64,000 bases of DNA from Ascidia mentula (Eukaryota > Chordata > Ascidiacea > Phlebobranchia > Ascidiidae): NCBI GenBank assembly GCA_947561715.1, contig OX387197.1, positions 6,011,001-6,075,000 on the forward strand, in the 5' to 3' direction. The notes beneath the pieces were generated by a model. It did no database searches, was not told the origin of the DNA, and saw only the letters and a list, made by a program, of their open reading frames with translations. Numbering within the stretch: the first letter of the stretch is position 1; each line of letters starts with the position of its first letter. The translations under genes were made by a program, and so were the position numbers. Shown in pieces: positions 10,330 to 22,749 of this stretch.

Positions 10330-13300
10330 ATGGATTGTGATGATGATAAACATGGTTTACTGATCCACCAAGCATGGATGACAAATCAATTGAATGAGTA
10401 GGTATTTTTTAGTTAATTGGTATAACTGTGAACTATTTATGTGGTATTAGTTTCGACACTGCCAACTACATGCTGTTTTCCAAAAGTTTTAAAAATTTAA
10501 CCCATTCAACATAAGAGTGTATTGTGTGTTTCGATTAAAAAAAAATTGCAACAAATTGTCAAACTTTAATTTGCATTTTGATCGTCAAAGGTTGATGGGT
10601 CCGACTTTCCTTAATTTGACCAGGTTACAATACTGATGTATGTCATATTATTGCAATTCGAAAGTCATCACAAACTTTTAATGTGTTTGTGGCGACAAGC
10701 ACTTTTTGACCCATTGCTCCTCTTCTATTTTGAGCTAAAAATTTTGTAAAACATGTTTGCTTCTTGATTGACTAATAAGTTTCTCAAAGTGAACTTTCCA
10801 AATGATGTGTTCGAGATAACCTCTTTGAATCACATGTTTTTGTTATTTCATTAAGTCATGTAAGCAATACTTTTGTTGCTTACTTCTTTAATTTGTTATT
10901 CCTTGCCTTTGTTAGAGATCGTTTGGGAGAAAAGGCAACATGTGATTTGGTCCTTAAATCTGGAGAGTCATCTTTCTGGGTTCACAAATGTATGATCATG
11001 ATTGCATCAAAATTCTTCAAAAACATGTTTACTGTTGAGGTTGGTGGATTTTCGAACACGAACATCTAGAGCGAAATTAATGTCCTTTTCATGGTTCAAC
11101 TAAGATACACAATCTTTGATGGGTTTGAATAAATGCTCATTAGCAAACACTTTTATATAAAATCGTAAATGTGATGTTCCAAAATTTAAGAAAAGTTATT
11201 GTTGTTTTTCATTAAAATTTTATATACAGCATGTCATTGAGCAGGATCTTAGCTTTGTCTTTTCTATTTAAAATACTTGTTTTCTTTTAAAAAAACGGCA
11301 TTTATATAACTATGCTATTAAGCTCAAAATGATTGGTTGGATAAGCTTATTCTACTGCATTAAGATGAAAGAGAAGTATTCGGAAGGTGTTGAAATTCAA
11401 CACATTCCTCATCATCGACTTGGAAACCTGATAGACTTTGTTTACACTGGTCAAATTGAACTTACTGAAGACAATGTAATAGATGTTTTGGATGATGCAG
11501 AATACACACAAATCGAAGGTTAGATTCTAATTGTTGAAAAAAAATGATGGTACTATTGGTTGTCATAAAAAAATTATTTATTTGACAGAGTTTGAGCTTT
11601 AATTTTGTGATTACTAAATAGTTTTTGAATGTGTTTCTTTTCTCCCTAACTATATGGATACCACTACTTGTGTTGTGTTATATTTCCTGCAGCCCTAAAA
11701 AACCAATGCGAACTGTTTCTTATAAAAGCCATTGATGCCAACAATTGCCTCAGACTTCGAGCATATGCACAAAGGTACAATCTTGAGACTGCATTTTGTG
11801 AATGCAGCCAATGGATTGCCCAACACTTAGCGGCTGTAGTAGAACTTGAAGACTTCATGAAACTTGAAGTCGATGATGTTTTGTGCATAATAAAGATAAG
11901 AAAAAAAGTGGGTGCAATAAATCACTTTTTTATCTTGTCGGTCAAACATGCGTTTGCTTTGTGAATTTAATTGAATTTGGATGTTCGCTGTGTAATATAC
12001 ACCAGCCACAACAGAACAACAATGTTCTAACTTTTACAGAACTGTGAAGAAATTGCATTTAAAGGAATAATGGGATGGGTTAACCACAACCCCAGTCAAC
12101 GACAAACTCAATTCGCGAGCCTTTTTTCTTTGCTTGATCTCTCATTAATGGCCACTGACTTCAGGACGAAGGTGTTTAACGAGGTACATCATTTACCTCC
12201 ACACTGGCGTTTCCATCCATTTTGTCACAACAAATGTGTCTTCTTTTTGTTTGCAGACACTCGTGAAGCAAAATCAAACTTGTGCCAACGTTTTGGAATA
12301 TTTGTTGAAACTCACAGCAGTTCCACAAAGAGCAGCTGGTGGTGGGTTTTGGTATTTAAACGTTTGTTTGTCCTGAACAAATCGTATCGGCTTACTACCT
12401 TTAATTTACACAGAGTCCATGATGAACTAAAATATATTTTTCTAACCTTTTGTTCAACTGGTAAATTTTTTTTTTTAAATACATTAAAGTTATTTTGTAC
12501 ATTTTGTGTTTTTTTTGCAGATCAATTTCTTTTGATCGGTGGATCTGTCTCCCTGGAAACTTCGGTGAAGAGCTGCATTGTGTATGACGTTATCACCAGA
12601 CAATCGGAGCATTTACCAGTGAGCAAGTTTATTAGCGATAACAATTGCCTTTTGCTGCTACATAACAACCTATTGATACGACCTCTTAAATTTTAAACTT
12701 GGGTCTTCTGAGATTTTTACAATGACAACTCCTTCTCTTTGTTTTCGGTTGATTTCAGTGTACTTACGTTTTTTTTGTTCGAATGACGTTTATGATTGAC
12801 AAAGGAATAACAACAGAACAGCGCAAGACAGTGATACTGCCATGCTTTTCAGGACCTTGATCGCAACTGCTGTGCTCCGACCTCGATAAAAGTTGGAAAT
12901 AATGTTTACGTTATGGGAGGTGCACATGATACTTATGGGAGATTGACACAAAAACGTTGCCTTGTTCTTGACTGGACAGATAAAACCAAATGGACTAAAG
13001 TTTCTGACATGTTGGAACCTCGCTTGTTTTGTGGTTCGGCATATCTTAAAGGTATTGTTAAATGTTTTGTTTATTTCACGCTTTCTAGCATACAGATTCC
13101 TAGTTTATGGGCAAAATCTAAGTGTGCGAAGAAATTGACTGGTATCAAAAAAGTTATCGTATATCTTTTGCCGTCGTTGAGGGTACAAAGCTTTGGCTCA
13201 AAATCTTATGTTGTGAAAAGATTACATTTACGTGGTTGGCGGAAGTTCCTTTCGAACGCACTTGGCTAGTGGTGAAAAGATGGACATCGGATCGGGAAGA

Positions 13301-14198
13301 TGGACCAAAATTAGTGACATGTCAAGTGCAAAAGATGAACACGGAATTGCAGTGTGTAATGGTAAAGCTTGATATGTAAAGTCTTTTCTCGTGTTTGTTA
13401 CGCATTATAACAATTCTCAACGTCGTTCCATTTTTTAATATTATACAATGATGTTTAAACACTTCTATTGAAAGCGCACAATATGATACACCAAGCCTTA
13501 TATGGGGTTCAGTTTTGCAGTAAATCTGTGGTTAGTTATGAAGTGGAGTAACTAAATTATAATTTCTACGTTCATTTGCCATTAGTACCCACTAATGATA
13601 AACAAATATTTCAGATTTGATTTATAGCATTGGTGGTCAAGACGAATTCTTCAAACCGTTATCTGTGTGCGAATCGTATGACCCACGCTGCGAAAACTGG
13701 AACAAAGTTGCTTCTCTCGATGTTCCCACATATGGAATGGCATGCGTGGAAAACAATGGAATGATATATTCCATAGGTAGGGGAAGTCTTTTTCGACAGC
13801 CTGCTGTAACAAGCTAAAGCATCAAATTCCTAAGCTTGTATATGTATGTTATCTCGATTATCCTGCTATTATATCACGTACAGGAGGGTGCAGCAAAGAC
13901 CAGAGACAAGTTGTCCGCTACGACCCAAGAGCAAACAAGTGGGAGAACTTATCACCACTTCGAATCCCACGTGAACGTACTTGTGGTTGCGTTGTGGGGA
14001 ACAAAATTTTCGTCATTGGCGGAACGTAAGTAAGTGTTAAAAAAATTTTATCAGCAAACGCATTGTGTTTAATATTGCAGAAATGGTTTGGCTCCATCAT
14101 CATCATCGGTGGAGTGTTATAATTCAAGTACAGACATCTGGACAACTTGTTTTGATGTGGAAGTGCCGATATTTGCGGCAACAGTTGTTGCTGTTTGA
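10330..14198 (+). CDS. Kelch-like protein (BTB-BACK-kelch), complete
   Basis: Twelve exons join in frame: 10330-10397, 10916-11039, 11365-11518, 11693-11907, 12040-12183, 12257-12341 (or 12338), 12521-12618, 12853-13051, 13221-13361, 13615-13776, 13884-14025 and 14081-14198, giving about 549 aa. Residues about 23-120 form a BTB domain (CDLVLKSGESSFWVHKC, LGNLIDFVYTGQIELTEDNV). About 120-240 form a BACK domain (NCLRLRAYAQRYNL). From about 265 to the end come kelch blades, seen as IGG/VGG/MGG turns with spaced Trp and Tyr. KLHL proteins are usually Cullin-3 adaptors: the BTB domain binds CUL3 and the propeller binds the substrate. The substrate here is unknown. The acceptor of the ninth exon has a weak pyrimidine tract but is fixed by phase. 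The nearest polyadenylation-like hexamer is AATAAA at 14,639-14,644. Confidence 0.93.
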
Positions 14199-15340
14199 AA
14201 GCAAATTATGAAGTTTGAAATTTGAGTCAGTGTTCACTTTTTGCTTCCCCTGCACTTTTATGGCCATCACGCTTAGTTTCATTTTGATAATTTCATATTA
14301 TATATGTTTCAATTTTTTTAAAAAATTACGATTTAAATTTTTTCAAAAAAGGCGGACTTATTTTAACACTGTAAATACACCTCAGGTGCAAGAAAAGTCA
14401 AATTTCTGCCGAATGCCCCCCTTTCATTCCTCTGTAGCAAGTTAATTAAAATGACGTAACAAAGCAATTTGTATTCAACAATATTGAAACTACTGCTTGA
14501 TTATCAATAAGCCCCATGCGCCTTTTTTAAATTGATTGACCATCTTATGCAAAAGCAATAATTTACAAGTGAAACACGATGTTTCCAAGTTGTTGTAGTA
14601 TTCCATGAAGTCTTGTTTATTTTCTTCTGTGCGCTATGAATAAAAACTAGTGGAAAAAGGTGATTCACATTCAATATCTCTTTCTGCTTTTGTACCGCCT
14701 TTGGGCCGCATATCGGTATTTCTATTGAAGAAAGATTCGCCGGTGGGAAATGTCTCACTAATACTCTGCCATGTCAGCACGTAGCATAGCAACCGGTGAT
14801 GCAAGCAGGTCAAATTTAGGGTTAAATAGGCAGGGACGTATGTGCTGTGGCCAGAGTTTATTTGCGTGTTTGAAGCAGTTTCAGTGCATTTTTTTGACAT
14901 TTTCATTAAGCTGGTCATTTGGTGCTTGGTGTTGTCAAAAAGTTAATTTAAAAAGCATCAAAATGTTCATTGGATTTAGCTAAAAATTAAATCACAGATG
15001 CAGTTTACTGTCATTTGTCATTTTATGTTAGGCCTGCCTCTTGTTTACACATTCAAATTAGTTGCAGAATAGTTGCTTCAAATAAAAAAAAGGGGCATTT
15101 CACCCCTCGTTTGGACATTTTTTTAGCAAAAAAGCTGCAAGATATCCTCCAGTGGGCAAAAGGGCTGCAATCATTTCTTTTTCTTTGAATAGTATTTTTC
15201 TTCAGTTATTTTTCTGTGGTTTGTTTAGCGGCAACTACTTGCAAATTCCGCCAATTGGAATAAGAACACCAAACAACTAATGGCCGAAATATTTTCAAAG
15301 GAACCTTGGCCGCAGTGTTTTCAGACCTTTGAGTTTTTGG
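14199..15340. other. Intergenic, no recognised gene
   Basis: AT-rich sequence with several overlapping short open frames, none with motifs or splice support. Confidence 0.5.
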
Positions 15341-15454
15341 CAGCAAGCTGTAACGAGCTTAAGTATCAAATTCCTAAGCACCGCGTAAGCTTCTACATGT
15401 ATGTTATCCCGATAATCCTGTTATTATATCACGTACAGGAGGGTGCAGCAAAGC
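15341..15454 (+). pseudogene. Duplicated fragment of kelch gene intron 10 and start of exon 11
   Basis: This stretch repeats most of the kelch intron at 13,795-13,883 plus the first bases of its exon 11 (GAGGGTGCAGCAAAG), then diverges at once. The acceptor (ACGTACAG) is preserved. No other kelch exon follows. It lies about 60 bp left of the edge of the discoidin duplication cluster, so it may mark a rearrangement breakpoint. Confidence 0.75.
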
Positions 15455-16699
15455 CCTGACATCGCACACCGCAATTACGCTGCTGGATAACCGTCATTAT
15501 TTCTTAAAAAAAACAGCAGCTCAGGTGAACCTAGTCTATAACTAGTATATGTCAAATATGTATTGTCAAAAATGTAAAAAAAAAATTAAAATTATGTATT
15601 GTCAAATATATCTCACGAACAAAACCAATGCAAGTACAAAACCTCATCAAATACCGTTATAACTTTATTCCCCATGTAACGCACGATGATACAGCCAGGC
15701 GCAGGTAGGCAACAGATCTAAGGCGCATGTGACACGGAAAAATAAAACATGTTAACAGTTTAAATAAGAGTTGGTCATAACTTTAAAACAATTTTGGCGA
15801 AAAAAGTAGCTTGATACGGCGACTGGTTTCTGAGATACAGCTGATCAAAGTCGCACTTTTACCGCTGCGAACGAAATCGTGCGAAAGCGGAATTATTGTT
15901 GCGTGACGTCATATTAGGCGCTTTGGCCGTGCGAGTGCTGGCAGCAAGCCACATGCGTAGGAATGGAAAACATTGTAAAACTGGTTTAGTATAGTATTGC
16001 ATTAAACGTGGGACAACAAGTGAACAAGAGCTACAATCAAATTTTGATGTTAATTTGAGCTGCAGACATATGGCCGCTGTTTCGACCTATTAAGTCTTAG
16101 TTAGTTGCGTACTAATAAAATAGTTACTGGGACAGGGTGTTCTTGTTGTTACAGCATTTATGATCGCTAACGTGATACATAAAATTTTGAAAACAAGACA
16201 GAGACAAACCTAGGACTGGCAATTTGACGGTAAGCCTTTGCAAACGACCTCCCCTCCCCCCCACGTGCTGTCTTAATGCAACTGCAATCAATTTTTTTTC
16301 TGTTAAGTAATAGTAGTCCCCCTTCGTGAGTCATTTGACCCGGAAACTGTTTTTGGCAAACAAGAGAAACTGTTACCAGGTGCAGAAAGGCGAATTACCT
16401 CTAAAGCTAAATTTTCAAGATTCCTTAAAGGTGTGTTTATATATCGTTTATACAATAATATTATTTAATTTTGTGGGATTCGTATTCCACACAAAAGGGG
16501 TTGGTCGTGTCGTAAGTATGGTATAAATGCAGTTTAAAGCTTCTACCTGCCCAGAATACAACAACAGTTACATTAAAAAAAGATGTATTTTTCCAATCAG
16601 TTTTTATTTTTCAATGTTAGTTCTGTTACAAATAATATCGCTGATATGCTGCATGTTAAATATATACATTGTGATATTGTTGTTTGCCACAAGTCACTC

Positions 16700-17976
16700 T
16701 TATGAAGACGTCAAGTATTCGTGACGCACACTAATGCCATCATTCCACTCTTGGACGACAAGACGAAGTTTCACTGCAACCACCGGTTCGTGGAAGACGT
16801 TGATTACCTTTGTGTCCCTATCGCTGTTCCCATGAAAAAGCTGCGAAAAATGTTAGGGAGTAGTACCAAAAACTGACTAAAACAAACGATTGGTTAGAAG
16901 TTTTTTGGTATTTCATGTCTTAACCAGAATGTTTCCAAAAACAAGTTTCAATGAAAGTGGGAACAAAGATCCTGTTTAACGTGAACTGATTTTTTTTGCA
17001 ATAAAGGGTTAGGAAGGTGCAAAAACCAAATTTAAACTATTTCAACAATCAACGTAAAAACCTCGTCCTTTTCGCCCGTAGAGTCCTGGACTGTTTTCAG
17101 TCATTGTCGAAAGGGCCCATGAACATTATATTATATCGCGTCACCCATTGTCTAGGTTCGAAGCCATTTCTACCTTGTGTAATAACACCGGTAACTTTGG
17201 TTGGTTTGTCCAAAGTGACTTGAATCCATTCCCCAGGCTTATCTAACAAACATTACTGATTTTTTATAATTGACAAATAGAGGAAATTGTACGTCTAAGT
17301 GCTTGTCACATATACATACTGATTTTAGCAGCCCAAGCCCCGATATGCAGACCCGGTCTGTTGGGTGTGTTCAGTCGACCATAACGGGCGTGATGTTTAG
17401 CATCCCATTGGCTTGAAGATGACAAGGCGTGGTTCGGGACTTTTCCAGACTTCAGCCCAAGTTTTTTAAATGAATCTGAGAACAAACGTTGCTTGTAACC
17501 GTAGGCTATGCAAATTTCGACTTGACTTGGCACAATTTCTGTTATGTCTATGTACGTGATTAAGGTGCATATAGTGAAGCAAAAAGCCTCTGATTTATGT
17601 CAGCAGATTTTATATTGACAAATCGATTTCGCTTGTGTAGGTTACCAAAGGCATCGTCAGTTTCTTATTCAAATAGACTGACGATGTTATGGTAACCCAT
17701 AAGCGAAATCGAAATTATTGAAAAAATATAATCTGCTGACGTAAATCATTGACTGGTTGCTTCACTATATACACCAACTAAAGTAATTTGCTGTCGCAGA
17801 TAAAAAACAATGCCTAACCGAGGGCTAGATCCCTCTACGTGTATACACGGTTTCAAACCAGTGGTTTATGGCACACTTTTGTAAAACGCTAATATCACAG
17901 TACTTATGATGTGTGATGATTATTCTGATAAATCGTGCTTGTTATTATTCTCACCAATACATGGAATTGCTGCCAT
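16700..17976 (-). pseudogene. F5/8C (discoidin) domain gene copy A, frameshifted
   Basis: Four exons are recognisable: 17976-17955 (MAAIPCI), 17547-17320, 17242-17062 and 16840-16700. Compared with intact copies, the third exon is 181 nt instead of 182 because one C is missing in the stretch encoding DNDW (around 17,097). This shifts the frame before the last third of the discoidin domain. The last exon still encodes HGNSDRDTKVINVF and ends RHEYLTSS. An AATAAA on the minus strand lies about 90 bp past the stop. The same deletion is in copy B. Confidence 0.85.
17564..17775. repeat. 212-bp palindromic element in intron 1 of copy A
   Basis: The ends are inverted copies (GGTGCATATAGTGAAGCAA and its near-complement), and the similarity runs through most of each arm. 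Each arm carries CTGACGA, a hairpin, then GAAATCG: minus strand at 17660-17654 with GAAA 17630-17627, plus strand at 17678-17684 with GAAA 17705-17708. The loop minus strand reads AGTCTATTTGAATAAG. The element ends 16 bp from the splice acceptor of exon 2. Equivalent copies lie in the other units. Confidence 0.85.
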
Positions 17977-20404
17977 AGTTGACGATGAAAGCCGATTTGA
18001 TAAAATAATATTGCCTGCTTGTCAGTACAGGTTTATTCAATTCCGATCTTAAAAAAACTCACTGTTTTAGTTCGTAAATAGCCACACAATATCAAAATAT
18101 ATGATAAGTAACTGTAACGTGTTTCATGTCACGTTTATGTGAGTTCATATTTCACATACTTATTGGATTTACCAGACAAATAGTTAACTTCCTTTTACAG
18201 AACATAAGCCTTTTCATTTACAAAATTATTCTGTCGCAACTTATTTTGTAAAAGCACAGTTATTTACAATATTGGTTAATTCGCTACAAACCTGTTAGAG
18301 TTTTCAAAATTACGAAAGTTACATCAAAAAAGTTGAACACAGGGTTTGACACGGAGTTACTTTTCATGACTTCACGCAAATTAACACAATTCACATTCAA
18401 AAGTGCATCTAAAACTCCATCTAATCTCAGCTCTTACATGACGGGGTTTTATGCATATTTGCAGAAAGGAAAAAAGTCATAAACGTTTAAGTTTTACGTG
18501 AAAACGTGTTGACATTTCGAAACCAGGAACCAGAATTGCAAGGATAGTCAGAACAGGATCAGGACGATGGGGTAATTAAGCACGCGTCAGTGCGTTTGAC
18601 GCGATTTCACGCCAGTTTGCACACAATTCTAATAAACATAGAAGAATTTCCAATGTTTTCAAAAATAGTTTTGCGGGTTTGTTTACGCCAAGACCAAGCG
18701 GCCCACGCGATGAATGCGTGATGAATGCATGATCGGTGCGTGTTTTGGGAGGCGCATTGCGAGCAAGTAAAAATCAAAGGCGAGTGCTTTCTGCATCTTA
18801 ACAATTTACAAAGCAATTTGTCCTAACAAAGGTTTGTGGTGTTATTTAGCAACGACGTGCATAATAAAAACATTTTTGCATTGCATTCCTTTATTGATGT
18901 TGTTGAGGCCTGACAGCAGACGGGACAATGCGTACTCAGGAAAAATACTGATGCGAAACACTTAACGATGGCAAAACTGCAGTTTTCTGGTGTATTATAG
19001 CAAACAGGAAATCACTTTGAGTCAAGTTCAAAGTTAACGTCTCGTACATCGTACAATCAAACTAACTCACAAAATAACATTGCCTAGCTTGGTACACTAC
19101 AGCGCATCTCACGAAATCACCCACAGTTCATTGTTCATGTAAAGTGTATGACTTAAGCCATTACGTAACAGCAGCTCAGGTGAACCTAGTCTATAACTAG
19201 TAAATGTCAAACATGTATTGTCAAAAATGTAAAAAAATAAATTAAAAATACGTATTGTCAAAAATGTAAAAAAAAAATTAAATATATGTATTGTCAAATA
19301 TATCTCACGAACAAAACCAATGCAAGTACAAAACCTCATCAAATACCGTTATAACTTTATTCCCTATGTAACGCACGTTGATACAGCCATGCGCAGCTAG
19401 GCAACAGATCTAAGGTGCATGTGACACGGAAAAATAAAACATGTTAACAGTTTAAATAAGAGATGGTCATAACTTTAAAACAATTTTGGCGAAAAAAGTA
19501 GCTTGATACGGCGATTGGTTTCTGAGATACAGCTGATCAAAGTCGCACTTTTACCGTTGCGAACGAAATCGTGCGAAAGCGAGATTATTGTTGCGTGACG
19601 TCATATTAGGCGCTTTGGTCGTGCGATTGCTGGCAGCAAGCCTCATGCGTAGGAATGGAAAACATTGTAAAACTGGTTTAGTATAGTATTGCATTATTTG
19701 CATTAAACGTGGGACAACAAGTGAACAAGAGCTACAATCGAATTTTGATGTTAATTTGAGCTGCATATATATGGCCGCTGTTTCGACCTATTAAGTCTTA
19801 GTTAGTTGCGTACTAATAAAACAGTTACTGGGACAGGGTGTTCTTGTTGTTACAGCATTTATGATCGCTAACGTGATACATAAAATTTTGAAAACAAGAC
19901 AGAGACAAACCTAGGACTGGCAATTTGACGGTAAGCCTTTGCAAACGACCTCCCCTCCCCTCCCCCCCACGTGCTGTCTTAATGCAACTGCAATCAATTT
20001 TTTTTCTGTTAAGTAATAGTAGTCCCCCTTCGTGAGTCATTTGACCCGGAAACTGTTTTTGGCAAACAAGAGAAACTGTTACCAGGTGCAGAAAGGCGAA
20101 TTACCTCTAAAGCTAAATTTTCAAGATTCCTTAAAGGTGTGTTTATATATCGTTTATACAATAATATTATTTAATTTTGTGGGATTCGTATTCCACACAA
20201 AAGGGGTTGGTCGTGTCGTAAGTATGGTATAAATGCAGTTTAAAGATTCTACCTGCCCAGAATACAACAACAGTTACATTAAAAGAGATGTATTTTTCCA
20301 ATCAGTTTTTAATTTTCAATGTTAGTTCTGTTACAAATAATATCGCTGATATGCTGCATGTTAAATATATACATTGTGATATTGTTGTTTGCCACAAGTC
20401 ACTC

Positions 20405-21681
20405 TTATGAAGACGTCAAGTATTCGTGACGCACACTAATGCCATCATTCCACTCTTGGACGACAAGACGAAGTTTCACTGCAACCACCGGTTCGTGGAA
20501 GACGTTGATTACCTTTGTGTCCCTATCGCTGTTCCCATGAAAAAGCTGCGAAAAATGTTAGGGAGTAGTACCAAAAACTGACTAAAACAAACGATTGGTT
20601 AGAAGTTTTTTGGTATTTCATGTCTTAACCAGAATGTAACCAAAAACAAGTTTCAATGAAAGTGCGAACAAAGATCCTGTTTAACGTGAACTGATTTTTT
20701 TTGCAATAAAGGGTTAGGAAGGTGCAAAAACCAAATTTAAACTATTTCAACAATCAACGTAAAAACCTCGTCCTTTTCGCCCGTAGAGTCCTGGACTGTT
20801 TTCAGTCATTGTCGAAAGGGCCCATGAACATTATATTATATCGCGTCACCCATTGTCTAGGTTCGAAGCCATTTCTACCTTGTGTAATAACACCGGTAAC
20901 TTTGGTTGGTTTGTCCAAAGTGACTTGAATCCATTCCCCAGGCTTATCTAAAAAACATTACTGATTTTTTATAATTGACAAATAGAGGAAATTGTACGTC
21001 TAAGTGCTTGTCACATATACATACTGATTTTAGCAGCCCAAGCCCCGATATGCAGACCCGGTCTGTTGGGTGTGTTCAGTCGACCATAACGGGCGTGATG
21101 TTTAGCATCCCATTGGCTTGAAGATGACAAGGCGTGGTTCGGGACTTTTCCAGACTTCAGCCCAAGTTTTTTAAATGAATCTGAGAACAAACGTTGCTTG
21201 TAACCGTAGGCTATGCAAATTTCGACTTGACTTGGCGCAATTTCTGTTATGTCTATGTACGTGATTAAGGTGCATATAGTGAAGCAAAAAGCCTCTGATT
21301 TATGTCAGCAGATTTTATATTGAAAAATCGATTTCGCTTGTGTAGGTTACCAAAGGCATCGTCAGTTTCTTATTCAAATAGACTGACGATGTTATGGTAA
21401 CCCATAAGCGAAATCGAAATTATTGAAAAAATATAATCTGCTGACGTAAATCATTGACTGGTTGCTTCACTATATACACCAACTAAAGTAATTTGCTGTC
21501 GCAGATAAAAAACAATGCCTATCCGAGGGCTAGATCCCTCTACGTGTATACACGGTTTCAAACCAGTGGTTTATGGCACACTTTTGTAAAACGCTAATAT
21601 CACAGTACTTATGATGTGTGATGATTATTCTGATAAATCGTGCTTGTTATTATTCTTACCAATACATGGAATTGCTGCCAT
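20405..21681 (-). pseudogene. F5/8C domain gene copy B, frameshifted
   Basis: Exons 21681-21660, 21252-21025, 20947-20767 and 20545-20405 match copy A at an offset of 3,705 bp, including the same one-base deletion in the third exon. The AATAAA hexamer downstream has also mutated (TTTAATT on the plus strand where other copies read TTTATT). The copy looks dead. It shares its inactivating change with A, so it was probably duplicated after inactivation. Confidence 0.85.
21269..21480. repeat. Palindromic element in intron 1 of copy B
   Basis: Same element and same position as in copy A, with the same two hammerhead-like cores. On the minus strand GAAA precedes CTGACGA, and TTTC follows the putative cleavage position, so a 4-bp stem I is possible here. 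Confidence 0.8.
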
Positions 21682-22749
21682 AGTTGATGATGAAATGCCG
21701 ATTTGATAAAATAATATTGCCTGCTTGTCAATACAGGTTTAATCGATTTCGGTCTTAAAAAACACACGGTTTTAGTTTCTAAATAGCCACACAATATCAA
21801 AATATCTGATAAGTAACTGTGACGTGTTTCATGTCACGTTTGTGTGAGTTTGTATTTCACATATTGGATTTACCAGAGAAATAGTTAACTTCCTTTTACA
21901 GAACATAAGCCTTTTCATTTACAAAATTATTCTGTCGCAACTTATTTTGTAAAAGCACAGTTATTTACAATATTGGTTAATTCGCTACAAACCTGTTAGA
22001 GTTTTCAAAATTACGAAAGTTACATCAAAAAAGTTTAACACAGGGTTTTGACACGGAGTTACTTTTCATGACTTTACGCAAATTAACACAATTCACATTC
22101 AAAAGTGCATCTAAAACTCCATCTAATCTCAGGTCTTTCATGACGGGGTTTTATACATGTTCGCAGGAAAGGAAAAAAGTCATGAACTTTTACGTTTTAC
22201 GTGAAAACGAGTTGACATTTGGAAATCAGGAACCAGAATTGCAAGGATAGTCAGAACAGGATTAGGACGATGGGGTAATTAAGCACGCGTCAGTGCGTTT
22301 GACGTGATTTCACGCCAGCTTGCACACAATTCTAATGAACATAGAAGTATTTCCAATGTTTTCAAAAATAGTTTTGCGGGTTTGTTTACGCTAAGACCAA
22401 GCGGCCCACGCGATGAATGCGTGATGAATGCATGATCGGTGCGTGTTTAGGGAGGCGCATTGCGAGCAAGTAAAAATCAAAGGCAAGTGCTTTCTGCATC
22501 GTAACAATTTACAAAGCAATTTGTCCTAACAAAGGTTTGTGGTGTTATTTAGCAACGACGTGCATAATAAAAACATTTTTGCATTGCATTCCTTTATTGA
22601 TGTTGTTGAGGCCTTATAGCAGAAGGGACAATGCGTACACAGGAAAACTGCTGATGCGAAACAGTTAATGATGGCAAAACTATAGGTGCAGTTTCTTTGG
22701 AAAAGACAATATTTCAGGTGCATTTTAGGAAACAGGAAATCATTTTGAG

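Larger units (their letters stand above)
15514..19167. repeat. Discoidin-gene duplication unit A
   Basis: First unit of the segmental cluster. Its left edge is where similarity to the other units begins (CAGCAGCTCAGGTGAACC). It runs from 3' flank to 5' flank of gene copy A on the minus strand. A perfect cAMP-response-type palindrome, TGACGTCA, lies at 15,904-15,911 and recurs in units B (19,596), C (24,263) and E (54,757) but not F. Confidence 0.85.

Noticed and set aside
16326-16526. 66-codon plus-strand frame repeated at 20,032 and 55,179
   Set aside because: It lies in the 3' flank of the minus-strand gene and is repeated only because the unit is duplicated; frames in C, D and F are broken.
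19948-19970. C-rich tract (CCTCCCCTCCCCTCCCCCCC) as a G-quadruplex on the minus strand
   Set aside because: Only unit B has enough runs; the tract varies in length between units and looks like a simple slippage repeat.
22640-22670. CTGATG directly followed by CGAAAC in each monomer, considered as another hammerhead
   Set aside because: There is no stem II between the two blocks and the last core A is missing, so it is most likely chance.
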